64,000 nt of DNA from Lepisosteus oculatus (Eukaryota > Chordata > Actinopteri > Semionotiformes > Lepisosteidae): NCBI RefSeq assembly GCF_040954835.1, contig NC_090696.1:59240222-59304221 (forward strand), read 5' to 3'. Under the pieces are notes generated by a model that did not search any database, was not told the origin of the DNA, and saw nothing but the letters and a program-made list of their open reading frames with translations. Within the stretch, counting starts at the first letter, position 1; each line of letters begins with the position of its first letter. Positions 16,721 to 29,600 of the stretch are shown here, piece by piece. The translations under genes and the position numbers were made by a program.

Positions 16721-19700
16721 GATGACGTTGGTGATGCACAGAAATCAATGCTTTTCAAACAGCTCAGTGCAGAGATTCTTCATTAAGGAGGCTATTTTCA
16801 GAAGCGTACTTTATAGATGAAAAATGTGTGAAAGTACAAATCAGACAATAAAATCAAAAGAAATGATGGGAAAAATAATGAGTCATTAGTTTCTTGGCTC
16901 CTGCTAGCTTGTAACCAATCACATTCCAGGGACAAATGCAGCTGTAATTGTGTTAGTAAAAAAGCACAAATAAAACATGCTGATAAACAATAATAAGCAC
17001 ACACTATTTGTGATAACACTACCTGAAACATTTAGTCAGGCAAAGACCAAACATTTTCCAACACATTGTAACTTCTCTGATCCTGTCTCTTATGGCATTC
17101 TTTCCAATTTTTAATTTTTTCATACAACTAATTAATTTTCTTCTATTTTCTTTTTATTATCTGAGATCTTTAGCAATTGCAGATCAAAGGTACACACAGT
17201 TCAGTATTGTGTTTTTCACACTACTGAAACACCACAGTTTTGTATTTTTAATGTTTTTTTTACATCACATTTTGGCATCTTTTTTTGAAACTCATCTGTC
17301 ATAAAATTGTTCAGGTATTAAAGGAAACATTTTTAACACATACAATAGCAGGATTTCTATCATATTGTGCACAATATCTTCTGGGATTGCACTATTTTGT
17401 GTGTGGCTGTTTGGAAAGAATGATCGAAAAATTAAATGTACTGTCTCTGTTGTTTTAGTACTCCCCTAAATTGAAAAAGCAACATTTTAGTTAAGAATTG
17501 GTTTTTAAAAGATGGGACTCAAATCACACCTGAAAACATGAGAACATTTAGAAAATACTTTCTTCTTTGCTACAATGTTTTTAATCATTCCTACCTGAAA
17601 AGTGCTGATAAATCAATGCACACTCTTACAACTCCAGAGTGCTAGAGTAGGTGTTAATTACCTCTGTCAGTACTGCTTTAGTTCTCTGAGGAAAAACCCT
17701 CTAAAAACTCAGTTGTTTCATACAACTCTCTTTACTCCATTACTTGCCTATGTGTTAGACAAGTGATTTCATACTGAAGCTGGACCAGACCTCTCTCTGG
17801 GCCCAGCAAAAACACAGAAATGGGACAATACCACAATAAAAATATATCTCAATAAAAAACAGGTGTTATATTGTGAAAGAAACTTATATTAAGCAACAAA
17901 TGATAAAATGAAGCTTTGAAAATATTTCCTGTTTTCCTAGGTCTCTTTATGCAATAGCATCACATATTTTTGATAAATTAGTAATGTGCAAAAGCATCCA
18001 AGTGCCAGTTTTGATAAATTATTTTTAAACAAATTTATCATTCATAAACAGCAAAGTAGATGCACTAATCATACTTTAGGTGACTGCAAAAATACAGTGC
18101 CCTCTACAAGAATGGAACAGTAAAGTTCAAACTGAGAATGCTAACCACTGCACCACCATATTATAATATATTATGTGAATTACCTTAAATAAATCTTTGC
18201 TCAACTCTAATTAGATGCGCTTTTGTACAGTAAGTACTGTACATTCTTTCAAACCACAAAGTTAACTATCTTTGAGCTTCTCTTTCACAGTGAAAAACAT
18301 CATCACCATATTAAAATAACTGACCAGAAAAGGTTTTTGACCCATTATTAACATTCCTGCTTTATAAAGAGTATTATTCTTTTTCACATCATTTTCTGAA
18401 TAAGATGATTTAGAAGTTACATTGGATATATACTCCTATTCAACTGCAAGCTCTCACTAAACTAAGACACATAAAATAACAGTTATTTTAAAACAATTAA
18501 ATAACAAACACAACGAGAATCCTTCAGTAAGTGATTCTTGCCACTGAAAGTTTAGCACATTGTTATGTGTATTAATGTACTGAATGACAATGTTAAACAC
18601 TGTGGAAAACAATCAACTCAAGAGACTGTGGACAGGATGCTTGGAAGAATAGACAAAGAAAGTTAACAAGATCTTGTTCATGTTTCACACAGCGTATAAA
18701 ATGGACATGTGATAGAATAGAAAGTTTCAACAGAATAAAGTCTTCGATGTTAAACAGGCCATTGTCACCAGGATAATTGATGAGGGCTCTTCTTACTATT
18801 GTTGACAGTCCAGCCAGTCAGATCTTGCACTGATCTTTGGTTAAATGCACATCAGCGCCATCACTATCTAGCAAAGCAAATGGACTCTAAAGCACTCAGG
18901 TGCTTGAATATTCATCACTTTCTTTAGATATACAGTATATGGCCTAATGGTTTTAACAGTAACCCCTTGCTCAACACAACCCCAGAGCACCAAAACATCC
19001 ACAACTTCCTATAAAAAAGAGTAAAAGAGACATAAAGAGATGTGTAAATTACATTTATTCTCAGCTCAAACTCATTTCACTCTCTGATATCACAAACTAG
19101 GTGTGTCAGCTCCACAGCAATTCAGATTTCTGTTTCAGATACTTGCATTTAGTGAAAGCAGTCTTAGAGATCAATCCAAACATTTTTTTATCTTCTGATT
19201 TACATTAAAGCTCTTAACACATTAAAAGCTCTTCAGCGAGCATCTAAAAGTATAAAACACTGAGAAAAAACAGGAAAGGACAGGGGAAAAGACCTCCTTG
19301 CTTCCATATAGCAAAGTGTTGCATGCTGTCGATGTCTGTAGCCCCTTCTAATAAACAATGCCTTTTATGCTTTTATATAGTTATTTATCAATTAAGTGTG
19401 GTTCGGGTGAATATTGTTTTTTCTTATCACAAGTAAGTGATTCAGTGTGTCCTTCAGTGTTGGTAGATTGCGCATAGCTCTCTAACTATTTTAACGTTAG
19501 TTTTAATACTATGAGTCACATCCTCACCCCACTCTCACACACATGATGGCCCCATGCATATTTACACAAAATCAAAACAAGAGTGAAACTGCTCTGGCTA
19601 TTCACCAGTTTTTACACGTTTTGACAGTGCTGCAATTAATGGGTTCAGAAAACCTTTTTAATTAAATAATTAAATAATTAAATCCATCCACATCGGTAAT

Positions 19701-21068
19701 GAATTATTTGAGGGATTCTTTTATGTGTTGTTTCTATCCTGAGATGAAGTATGACCTTCTTGGAAATACCTTTTTGACAACAAAAGAAAAAATAAGACAA
19801 ACCATTTTTTTTCAAAAGATTAAGCTCTTAAAATTATGAATCATTTCCTAATTAACTTGAATCCAGTTACTCTGTTCAGAAACCAACACCCTCTGTCCTC
19901 TGTCCTTAAAGAGAATAGTTTGTTTTAAAAAAACAATTTATAGTGACTTTCTTTTCAAAGTGGTGTTGGGTTACTGTTATGATTTTATTAAAATAATGCT
20001 CTAGCCAAATATAGGAGAATAATTTTCTGTCCCTGTAACTTCAATGTAATACCTCTCTTATCTTTGTGTGCAAGAAAACAAAATTAACAAGGTTCTTCAG
20101 TTAACTTATTTTCTTTCGGCTACTAAATGACTCACTATAGCTTTTCAAAAGCACAGCCGCCCACCGCACTACCTTGACAACCATTACTCTCTGTCATGTT
20201 TTCAGAGCTATGGCAGCAAAGATTAACACTTTAGTCTGTTGTGAGGCCTTTTCAGCAAACTTTTCTCAATAAAATATTTCGTACATGATTCTCTCACAGC
20301 TTTTATTACCACATGACTAATTACCCTCTCATTTTCTACAGTATGTCAACATGACTGAAGACGTGAAGGACCAAGTTCAATTACTGACAGATCCAGCTAC
20401 ACAAGATTCCTCTTTCAAAGTTTTATTTTAAGATCCAGGTGGCAACAGGTAAATATTTCAGGTTTTTTGGCTTTTTACCAATTCTGAAATTATAAGTACA
20501 TAAATATTTTTTTCTATAAATGAAATGACAATGAAATCACACAAGACCATGTGTATGAAATGAATGGAAATTGCTTTTTTACCATGATTTTGCAGTGCTG
20601 AGATATTTGAATATTTGAATATTTCACGTATTTAAGGCGGAGCTATGCTCTTGTAATCCTTAGAAACCAGGATTAAATCTTCACAAACAACCAATGTATT
20701 CTAAATAAAAAATAAACACGTTACAAGAACTTGCACTTTAGTTTTGACAAAACTTTTCAATGGCCAAATATTTTGTCTTCTCACACCTGAAAAAGGCTTA
20801 GCATTCAAAAATGTTGTTTTTTCTCTTTTTTCCATATGAAATTAACTTTCACCTATTACTTTGCTCCAATAGAAAGCACATTATGTAATATGCTGAAAAT
20901 CTCTGAAATGCAAGATTGTTAACACGCGTTCAGGTACAGTACATGTGAGAGATGTAAGACAGTTGATCCTTCGGTCTTCTAATCGCTTCATCCAATACAG
21001 ATTTGCAAGGGAACTGGAGACTATTCCGACAAAGAAACAGATTCAATTCAATTCAATTCAATACAAAG
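16721..21068. other. Intergenic DNA, nothing recognised
   Basis: AT-rich unique sequence. Only minor low-complexity bits are visible, such as AATTAAAT repeats near 19660-19683 and ATTCA repeats at 21040-21062. No coding-like ORF and no clear transposon. Confidence 0.4.
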
Positions 21069-21306
21069 CAGGATACACTCTTGATGGGAATCAGGCACCC
21101 AAACACACTCACAGCAGGGCCACTTTCCCAGGAAGCCAACAAACCTACAAAAAATGTCTTTGGATTGTGGAAGCAAACTAGAGCATCCCAAGGAAACTCA
21201 CATAAATGCAGGGAGTTTGCCATGCAGTTGGCACCCCAGGAATTCCACTCAGAACCCCAGCTTTCCGTAGCACCACTGTTAACCACAGCACCACCATGCC
21301 ACCTGT
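21069..21306 (-). repeat. tRNA-type SINE, family B, degenerate copy
   Basis: Read on the - strand, the copy follows the order seen in every family B member here: GGTGGCA head, a ..GGGTTC.. B-box region, TGTGGAGTTT-type and CATGTTCTCC-type blocks, TTTCCTCC, AAAGACAT, then the ATCCTGCCTTG-type tail. This copy is diverged (it reads gcagggagtttgccatg in place of the usual block). Other members are at 28525, 29018, 31493, 40935, 44019 and 45757. Confidence 0.6.
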
Positions 21307-22630
21307 GTAAGACAGTCATTAAAATAAAAAATAACTGATAGCCTCACCATAGAGAGGCTTCTCATGTAGAGCGCTGGTACATAGTTTGTGAGAGTCTGGC
21401 TTCAAACCCCCACACTAGTCTGCAGAAGATGACGGCCTGGGTTCAAATCCTGAAACTACAGATCGGAGTCCTGTGGCCAAATAGGGTGATTTTTTCTTCG
21501 TTAACAGTAAATAAAAATAACGAAAGACTCATAACATTTTGATATGAAAAGTAATTTTTTTTCACACTTTTTTAATGTAATTTAACTAGCAACTGACACT
21601 GGAAAGTACTGTACATGCAAAGTAAAATATAATCATGAGTAATATGACATCTAGTGGTGAGAATGCAAACTAACGCTCAGAAAACCACGGTTAAAATGAT
21701 GAGAACTGCTAGACAACTTTAGAACGATCAAAAATACAACTAAACGTGTAAAGTATTCTGTACCATCAGAACTGTTCTGACAGCATAAGTTTATGCCATG
21801 ACATACAGTATGCTTTAAGGCATCTCTTCAGAAACGAAGCATCAAAATGGAACCAACATCCTAAACCTGTGACTTGGGTTGAGAGGGGAGTATGGATAAT
21901 AAACAGAAAATTGCAGCCGCACTTATAGGTAAAATTTATTTAAAGAAATATGCAATTTAAGATTAACCATCTTAACAATCTACTGTAGCTGTAGTACAAC
22001 TAAGGAAAAGGACAATCAATATGCACTAAATTCTTAATATAAAAATATTCTGTATAAGTCATCATAAAAAGATAATAACAGGTAAAAATATTCGTATATT
22101 TCTTCAATCTCATTCTATTAAAACAGCTCCCATGTGAACACTCACAATTCCTCATTTTCTTGGCATTCTGTCACACACCTTTCACTGTTAACCACCATTA
22201 TTTTAAAAACAGTATTTGTGATATTGTAAACTACGAACATCTTCACTCTGTTCTCAAGCATATTGTTGGAACATTGGTCTAATTTTGGGTGATCAGTTTA
22301 CTAGAAAAGAAAAACATATTGGTTCATTTCTTGTTGTTCTCTTCCCTTAACATGACAGTGAAGCTGAGATCTTAGAACTGTTGAGGTAACAGTACTTACT
22401 TCTGGTTTAAACTCAAAGGCTACAGGTTGCACATAAATGCACACTTACCCTGTATGCTCACATGTCTTCCTTTTAATACTGTAACAGTATTATTTTAACA
22501 TTTATCTTTTTGCCTTCAGTGAAATAATTTATTTAAATGAAGTGGCATTACAATGTGTGTACAGTATTCTTACAAATTACAAAGTGCTTAGTCATGAGTA
22601 GAACTTTCAATTGAGATTCTTTAATCCACA
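21307..22630. other. Intergenic DNA, nothing recognised
   Basis: No gene or clear transposon. The part at 21340-21490 (gagaggcttctcatgtagag ... gggttcaaatcctgaaac) contains a B-box-like GGTTCAAATCC and may be a further degenerate tRNA-derived piece, but no tRNA cloverleaf can be built. Confidence 0.35.
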
Positions 22631-22631
22631 T

Positions 22632-22732
22632 CCAAAGAAGTCTCAACAGCTGAAACATTGTGTTTCTTTTCTTCTCTTTTCAGCATGGAATAAAATTTTA
22701 CTTGTTTCTTTCCAGCCTACGCATGCTGATGC
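22632..22732 (+). mobile_element. Foldback-type element remnant (loop plus right arm)
   Basis: Contains ccaaagaagtctcaacagct, then gcatggaataaa, ttacttgttt and cctacgcatgctgatgca. These are the loop and right arm of the foldback element at 39048-39172: same order, and the outer cctacgcatgctga block is the complement of that copy's left-arm tgcgtcagcatgcgtagg. The left arm is missing here. Confidence 0.55.
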
Positions 22733-23525
22733 ACTTGAACTTGAACTATTTCAACACACTGTACTGGGATATTGCCAACTGTAACACAGCTAATTTGATG
22801 CAAAAATCAAATCTAGACCTGCTTATGGTCTTCCATCTTGAGTGATGTTTTTTGGATCTTCTACTACTTACTGCATTCTGCTAAATATGCAGATATTCTG
22901 ACTTGAATAAGACAGAAACTGGAAAAGACCAATGTGAATTTGTTCATTTTTACACCTTCCCATTACTCCTCAATGTAGGCCTTTTTTTACTCTTATGTAA
23001 TGGCACCTTCAAAGTGTATAATTATATTACCAATACAACACAGGCTACTTAGAACAAGTTTGCTAGAAATATTAAATTGTTTTGGTATTTCTTTCTTAAA
23101 AACTAATTGTCATTTCACCTTACTTGCAGTACACAAGGTTAGTTAAGGATTAATGATCTTTGATCGCAAGAAATAAATCTACAGTGCAAACACAAAACCA
23201 GGAATGACCCATGATTTAAACCTTGAGTTAGGAGACAGGGGAAGATTTGAGAGTTTGCAGGTAAACAGGCTTACTGTGAACAAGGTAAAATGTTACGCTT
23301 CTGCTCCTGACAAAAATGCTGTCAGTCACAACCTGAAAACTGTTTCATTGTTGCAGTGAAATACAGTATATGTGCCACCTCAGTAATTTTTTATAAAAGG
23401 CTTGTAACAACTCTAAACTAAGAATGACCAGTAACATAATACACAGTTCAATATTCCCCTGATAATAACAAATGAGAAAATTCACCACTCATCAATGTGA
23501 CAACTAACAAAAAACAAACAAAGCC
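22733..23525. other. Intergenic DNA downstream of nipal1
   Basis: AT-rich sequence past the probable nipal1 transcript end. Nothing recognised. Confidence 0.4.
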
Positions 23526-23531
23526 TTTATT
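23526..23531 (-). promoter_or_regulatory. nipal1: Candidate polyadenylation signal of nipal1
   Basis: AATAAA on the - strand (tttatt on the + strand), about 70 bases after the nipal1 stop codon. It is the nearest canonical signal; longer 3' UTRs cannot be excluded. Confidence 0.45.
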
Positions 23532-23601
23532 GGTTCATCCTGTATTGTATATTATCTGCCCTCAACCTGCCCTCGCATTTTGTTCTCTCGATTGTCATTT
23601 A

Positions 23602-26600
23602 TCAGCTATGTTTGCTGAAATGCAGATCTTCACCCTGACAAGACTGTGACTGGCTCTCCACACTTCCCAGGAAGGACTGCTGGTCCTCAGGTATACTCCT
23701 CACAGCAGGAGAACTTCCTACCCTTGTCAGCACTGAGAGATCCTCCCAGCTGTAGTCCAACTCCTTGAAGGCATGCAAGAGAAAGATGCCAATGATTATG
23801 GTGCCAAACCCACTGAGGCTGGCAAAAATGTCAGCCACGCTCATGCTATTCCACTCCTTGAAGAGGATCACCGAACAGGTGATCACGGCTGTGGTGAAGA
23901 ACACATAGTACACAGGAGTCACGATGGAAGTGTTGAAGGTGTCCAGAGCTTTGTTGAGGTAGTTGATCTGGATGGTGATGGAAACCACCAACATTCCCAA
24001 CAGGATGTAGGCAAGCGGCTCTTTGTAAACTGGCTTTTTGTCAATAAGGTCTTTGATAACAAGGCCAAGCCCTTTCACAGATGATACAGAGAAGGCGCCG
24101 ATCAAGGAGCAGATGGAGATGTACACCAAGATGTTGCTTTGCCCCCACTTTGGAGCGATGGCAAAGATCAGAACAAGGGAGATCACTACTAAGGTGGCCG
24201 CAAACGCTAAGAATCCTGGAATTGAGAAAATGGTATAAGAGAGCTGGACTGAGTATATGAAAATCTGAAAAACAGTGGTACAATGAAACCCAGTGTGTCC
24301 CATTGTACAGTAAACCATCAGTTTAATGGACTAATAGGTGGGGAAGGGTGTCTGTTATTTTAGAAAATAACATTATATATGCATTAAATCAAATTACCTT
24401 TGTAACCCTTACTAACTAATATAAGATTAATATTGTATATATACTGTATTATATATATATATGCTGTATGAACGTGTTGCACATATACTGTATAAAATTT
24501 GCTACAGCAAATGAAACCACTGTTTGCATCTAACATTTCCTTAAAGGGCATTATTGCCATCTCTGCATTTTAAAACTGCTGTATGCAATATTTATTTTTA
24601 CCTTATTTTATTATTTGTGCAGATACCTGTTATACTGTATGTCCAGCATTTCTGACAAACACAAAACTCGGCCAATTTTGTGCATTAAATCCAAAGTGTG
24701 TTAAACCAGAGGTTTACTTTTTCATGAAGGGGCACAATTAAATGGTTTGGAATAAAATATGAATGTCTTAAGTATGTATTATTTTATAATTTCACAAAAT
24801 TAAACATCGTTGTAAGGGTGTGAATACTTTTGCGAGCAATACTTTTGCCCACTATAGGGATTGCAGAATAAAATTTGAAATTATAAATAACAAAATACTT
24901 TGAACTTAAATACTGTAGGTAACCTGCATCAAAACAAACTAACATGGCAATTGTACAGTATATAAACTGACATCGCTTCTTTGTTTTGGCAGCTATATCA
25001 GCAAGATTTATCAGTGATTCTATCCAAATCAAATATATCAATAATAGATATTTTATTCAGTCTGTGGGTCAGCTCTCTGACATAATCTGTCAATTTATCA
25101 GTTCCACCATCACTCGCAATTTCATTGCAGTGCATGCACCTAGAATTCTTGACACATTCAGCAAAATAAATTTGAATTTCACATTCTCATTGAAAGTGGT
25201 CTCCAAAGGAAGAGTTTATCCACAGTGGGGTCAGTCAAATTAGCATCACAGTTAGAACATTGTCAACAGTAAGAAAAAAAAGGATGACCTGGGCTTTGCA
25301 ATTTCTCTCCCATTTCCTGTAGAGATTTCACCTCTTCATCCTGGGGAGAGTGGATAACCATCATGGTGGACCCCAGAACACTCAGCATACAGCCCAGTTT
25401 TCCATGAATGTTCAGCCGCTCACCCAAGAAGTATGAAGACAGTAGTGCACTATGACAGGTAACACAGTAGGTCAGTGGAGCTGTGCAGTGAATTAGCATC
25501 CTTTTCACATTGACATGTGGAGCATTTATAGGACTGTTTAGCAACCATATGTAAATATGTAACTGTTTTTTGTTAAAATACTCTGAATTGGAAAATAGAA
25601 AAATATATAATGTTTGGTAAAGGATAACCAACTTCCTGTTTATATGACTCCTTATTATAATAATTACAAATGGATTAGTTAAATCATAACCAAGGTAATA
25701 ATTGTTTTATTATATAATTATATATTATTAATAATAATTTATCTGCAGTGATGTTTTGATTTTTTCCCCAGACATACTTTAGTTATGCTAGTATAGCATA
25801 GCAATATTCCAATTCCGAATTTTTCTATGCATTGAATAATGTAAAAACATTACATACGTACCTTATAAGAACACTCAGGGCTCCTAAAGGAGTGACCAGT
25901 GTGGCTGGAGCAAATGTATAGGCTGCGAAGTTCGCTGCTTCCCCAGCTCCCACTGAACAAAAATAGTATTGAATCATTAAGAATTATTTTATTTTTTTTG
26001 CAGTTCCACAGCGTGTTCTGCAAGTAAAAGCACGAGCTGTAGACATAAGAAAAAAAAATCTGCAGGGGGAGAGGGGATGGATTTGAATCGGCATTCATTC
26101 TATAAACAGACAAAAAGAACATTAAGAAAAGCCTCCTTCCTTCCTGGTGCATAGCACCCCTGTGTGTCATCTGGCTCTATAATTAATAATTCGGTTGGCT
26201 TGGTCTAAGTTTTGATTGAATTTAAGTTTGAGGAAGTATGCTACAGAGAGAGCAACACAGTAGAATTTCCAGTGAACTGCACATCTTCGATTGGTATCCC
26301 ACAATCCACTGGCTGCTGCCCTTTACTTTAAATTCCCCTCCATGTGGCACCTGCAATATGGATCTCCGATTTCATACATTTATAATATTTTGAATTTTTA
26401 TTTAGTAATTTTAGATAATATTTTTTGGCATCTCTAAAACAGGGCAGCTATGAAAACTAGGCCTGAGCGCAGAAGACTTATCTATTATGAAATTAGCTCA
26501 TTAAAGATTTCAGCATGCCAACAGATATATTACAACAAAACTGAGAAAGGTCAGGGGTATAACTCTCCTGTCAATTGCAAGCTATGAGTCAAGTATTAGC

Positions 26601-29600
26601 TAGCATATATCCATCAGTAGCGGAACAAATAAATAAAATGAACAGATGCCATCGAGTATAGGGCTGGTGATTTGGGATGGAAGATTTGATTTAATCTGAA
26701 AGCCCCTGTTCTTAAAGTATACCCTATTGGTGCAAAGGAAGTACTGTATTAAGCTGTGTGTACAGTAAGTAAATAAGGAATGAACTTGGGGAGATATCTA
26801 CAATGACAGAATACTTCTGAGACTTACTTGAAATGAGCCCAGCCCACCATATCCATTCCTTGAGGTATGCATGGCTACCCTGCCCTGCAAAACAAACAAG
26901 CACCACTGATCTGGACGGCAGGCCATTAAATCTACATAACACAAGAAAATTCACAGAATGCCTCCCAGACACACTGGACCACAAACCCATTCTGACAGCA
27001 GAATGTAGAACTCAAGTGTTTTCCCCGTTATTCTGTTTTCATATGCTTAAAATCAATTATTAATTCAACCAACAAAACCATGATGATAATATTTAGACAG
27101 CAAGATAAAAAGAAATGAAAGCACTGGATAAATATATAGTATTATGCCTGATAAGACATAAAAGCAAGCGACCTGTAGTTTCAAATAGAATTCTGTATTT
27201 CAGTACTGTATACTGGAAACTCTTTCTATCAGAACAAATTTATTAAATGACATATTCAGTAAAGACTAAATCTAAAGTAAATTCATTTAAAAGTACCTGT
27301 AGAATGTCCAATCCCAGGCTTGGGGGCTCCTGTGGTCTACAGTGAGGTCTACTTTCTAGTTCGGCTTTTAACACCATCATTTAACTAATTATTGGCCGTT
27401 TATCAGCTGTATTCAAAGTTGGCTGGTCTAAAGGATCATACAGTAGCTCAGGCAAAACTCCACTACCATATGAATTAAAACGGTGTTGGGATAAATCTAA
27501 TCTAACTAACAAATAGTTAAAGCTGTAAGCAAGACAACAATCAACCTTTTAAACTTTCAGTTTAACGTTCAGTGCTGCCAGGAAATGAAAGGGTTCCAAT
27601 GTATCACATGTAAAGGTCTGACTGTGCTACTGTATGTTTTAATCTAGGTGGTAACCAGCACCAGGGCCACAAGGGCCACAGTCCAGAGAGATTAATAGCT
27701 CTTGGTTTGAGATTTGCATAAAGTCACATGAAGGAAATAAGTAGTCTAGTTAGCTAATTAAGACGTATTGGTCATAAGATTTGCTTCAACAAAATAAATG
27801 AGTAATTTGTTTCAGATTCCCACACCACTTTACGTAAATATGTTTCAAGACTTCTAGACTGTGGTTCTGTGCTTGGTCAAGCCATGTGGCAGAACTGCTG
27901 TATACCTACTGTAGGTGTGAAAGAGCAATATGCATATACCAGAAGCTACTTCTAGTACTCACCTTTAACAAGTCCATCCTATAAGAATCAAAACATTTCT
28001 AGAACATTGCAGAACTGCACAGGCATTCTAAAACTTGACAACCCCCCTAAATAATCTTACCTGCTCGTAGCATTCCTTTCCTAGCCAACTGCAGCAGCCC
28101 TTTCTTCTTCAGTATGAAGCTGCTCCCTGTGAGAATACTGGAGGCTACTGCTAAGCCCAGTCCTATGTACATGTGGTACGTTCCACTAAAAAAACTCTGC
28201 TCTAGGAAGGTCCCATTCGATTCATTCGCAGATTTGGCGAAAGACGCCTTCATGTCCAAGATCTTGGTGATCTTACAGAAGGCCTGGAGCGATGAGGCTG
28301 GGCAAGTTACAGGTAATACAGCCCCTGGGGAAACAATACCAAAGACAAAAACAAAAAAATAAGACTTGCCTTTTTGCTTAAATAGTTGACATTTCATGCT
28401 GTAAAACAGAAATATGTAACCCTCCCTCGTTACATTCTGAAGCAAGGTATTGGTTCACTATTTAATTATATAAGAAATGTATTCAGAAATATTGTAGTTC
28501 AGCAATTGCAACATAAAATAATTACCCATCCATCTATTTTCGAATGGCTTTGACAAATGCAGGACTAGGAGGAGGGCTAGAGCTGGCCCTTGCAAGCATC
28601 GGCGTAAGGCAGGATATACCCTGGTTCTGATGCCTGTCCATCACAGGGCACACAGACACAGACACACACTCACACCAGGACCAATTTTCCCAGAAGCCCA
28701 TGAGCACGTCAGTATGTCTTTGAATGGTGAAAGGAAACCAGAGCTCCCAGAGAAAACCCATGTGAATACATGGAGAACATACAAATTCCATGCAGATAGC
28801 TTCCCAGGAACTGAACCCATGACCCCAGTGCTGTGAGGCAGCGATACTAACCATTTTACCACTGCCCACCCTCATAAATTGATAATTTCTGTAGAATGAT
28901 CAAGTTAAGAGGCATAGACTGGCTACGTTTTGAGAAAGAAAAATATGCTTTATTAAAAAAAAACAGCCATCATAAAAACAGTTTTTCAGATTGAAAAAAA
29001 CTACAAAACAATCTGCAGCATGGTGGAATGACGGTTAGCTCTACTGCCTCACAGCTGGGGTTCACTTCTGGAAAGGAACGTTTTCTCTTTCTCTGTAGAT
29101 TTTACATGTTCTCCCATGTTTATGTGGAATTTCTCCAGGCTCTCTAGTTTCCTTCCATTTTCTGGACACATCTTGACCAGATTTATTTGTGTCTCTAATG
29201 TTCCAGGTTCACCCATTATCCAGGTGGATGTTACACATTGGTGGTGGTGGGAGTCCCCATTACCTCTAAAACGCATTGAGTGGAATGTCCAAGAAAGCAC
29301 TGTATACTGTACACAAGTTTTATATATACTATATACATATATATTCCCGTGTGTGTGCCCAGTGATGGACTGGAATTCCATTCAAGGAATAGTCCTACCT
29401 TGAGCCCTGTGCTTCTGAAGCTGTTCTATGTGACTGAAACCCAAGATCCTCATCTGAAAACAGCAGCCTTCTGACAATGGAATAAATAGTCTTTACTCAT
29501 TTCAATTTCTCTGCAATCACTTTTGTGCCATTATTCTAATAAAACACAAGCACACATTTCCTTCCTGTTCAAACCATACTCTGTTCTATTACTGTTCAAT

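Noticed and set aside
20352-20432. Short ORF after an acceptor-like ttttctacag (MTEDVKDQVQLLTDP...)
   Set aside because: Only 26 codons, no matching donor or partner exon and no recognised family.
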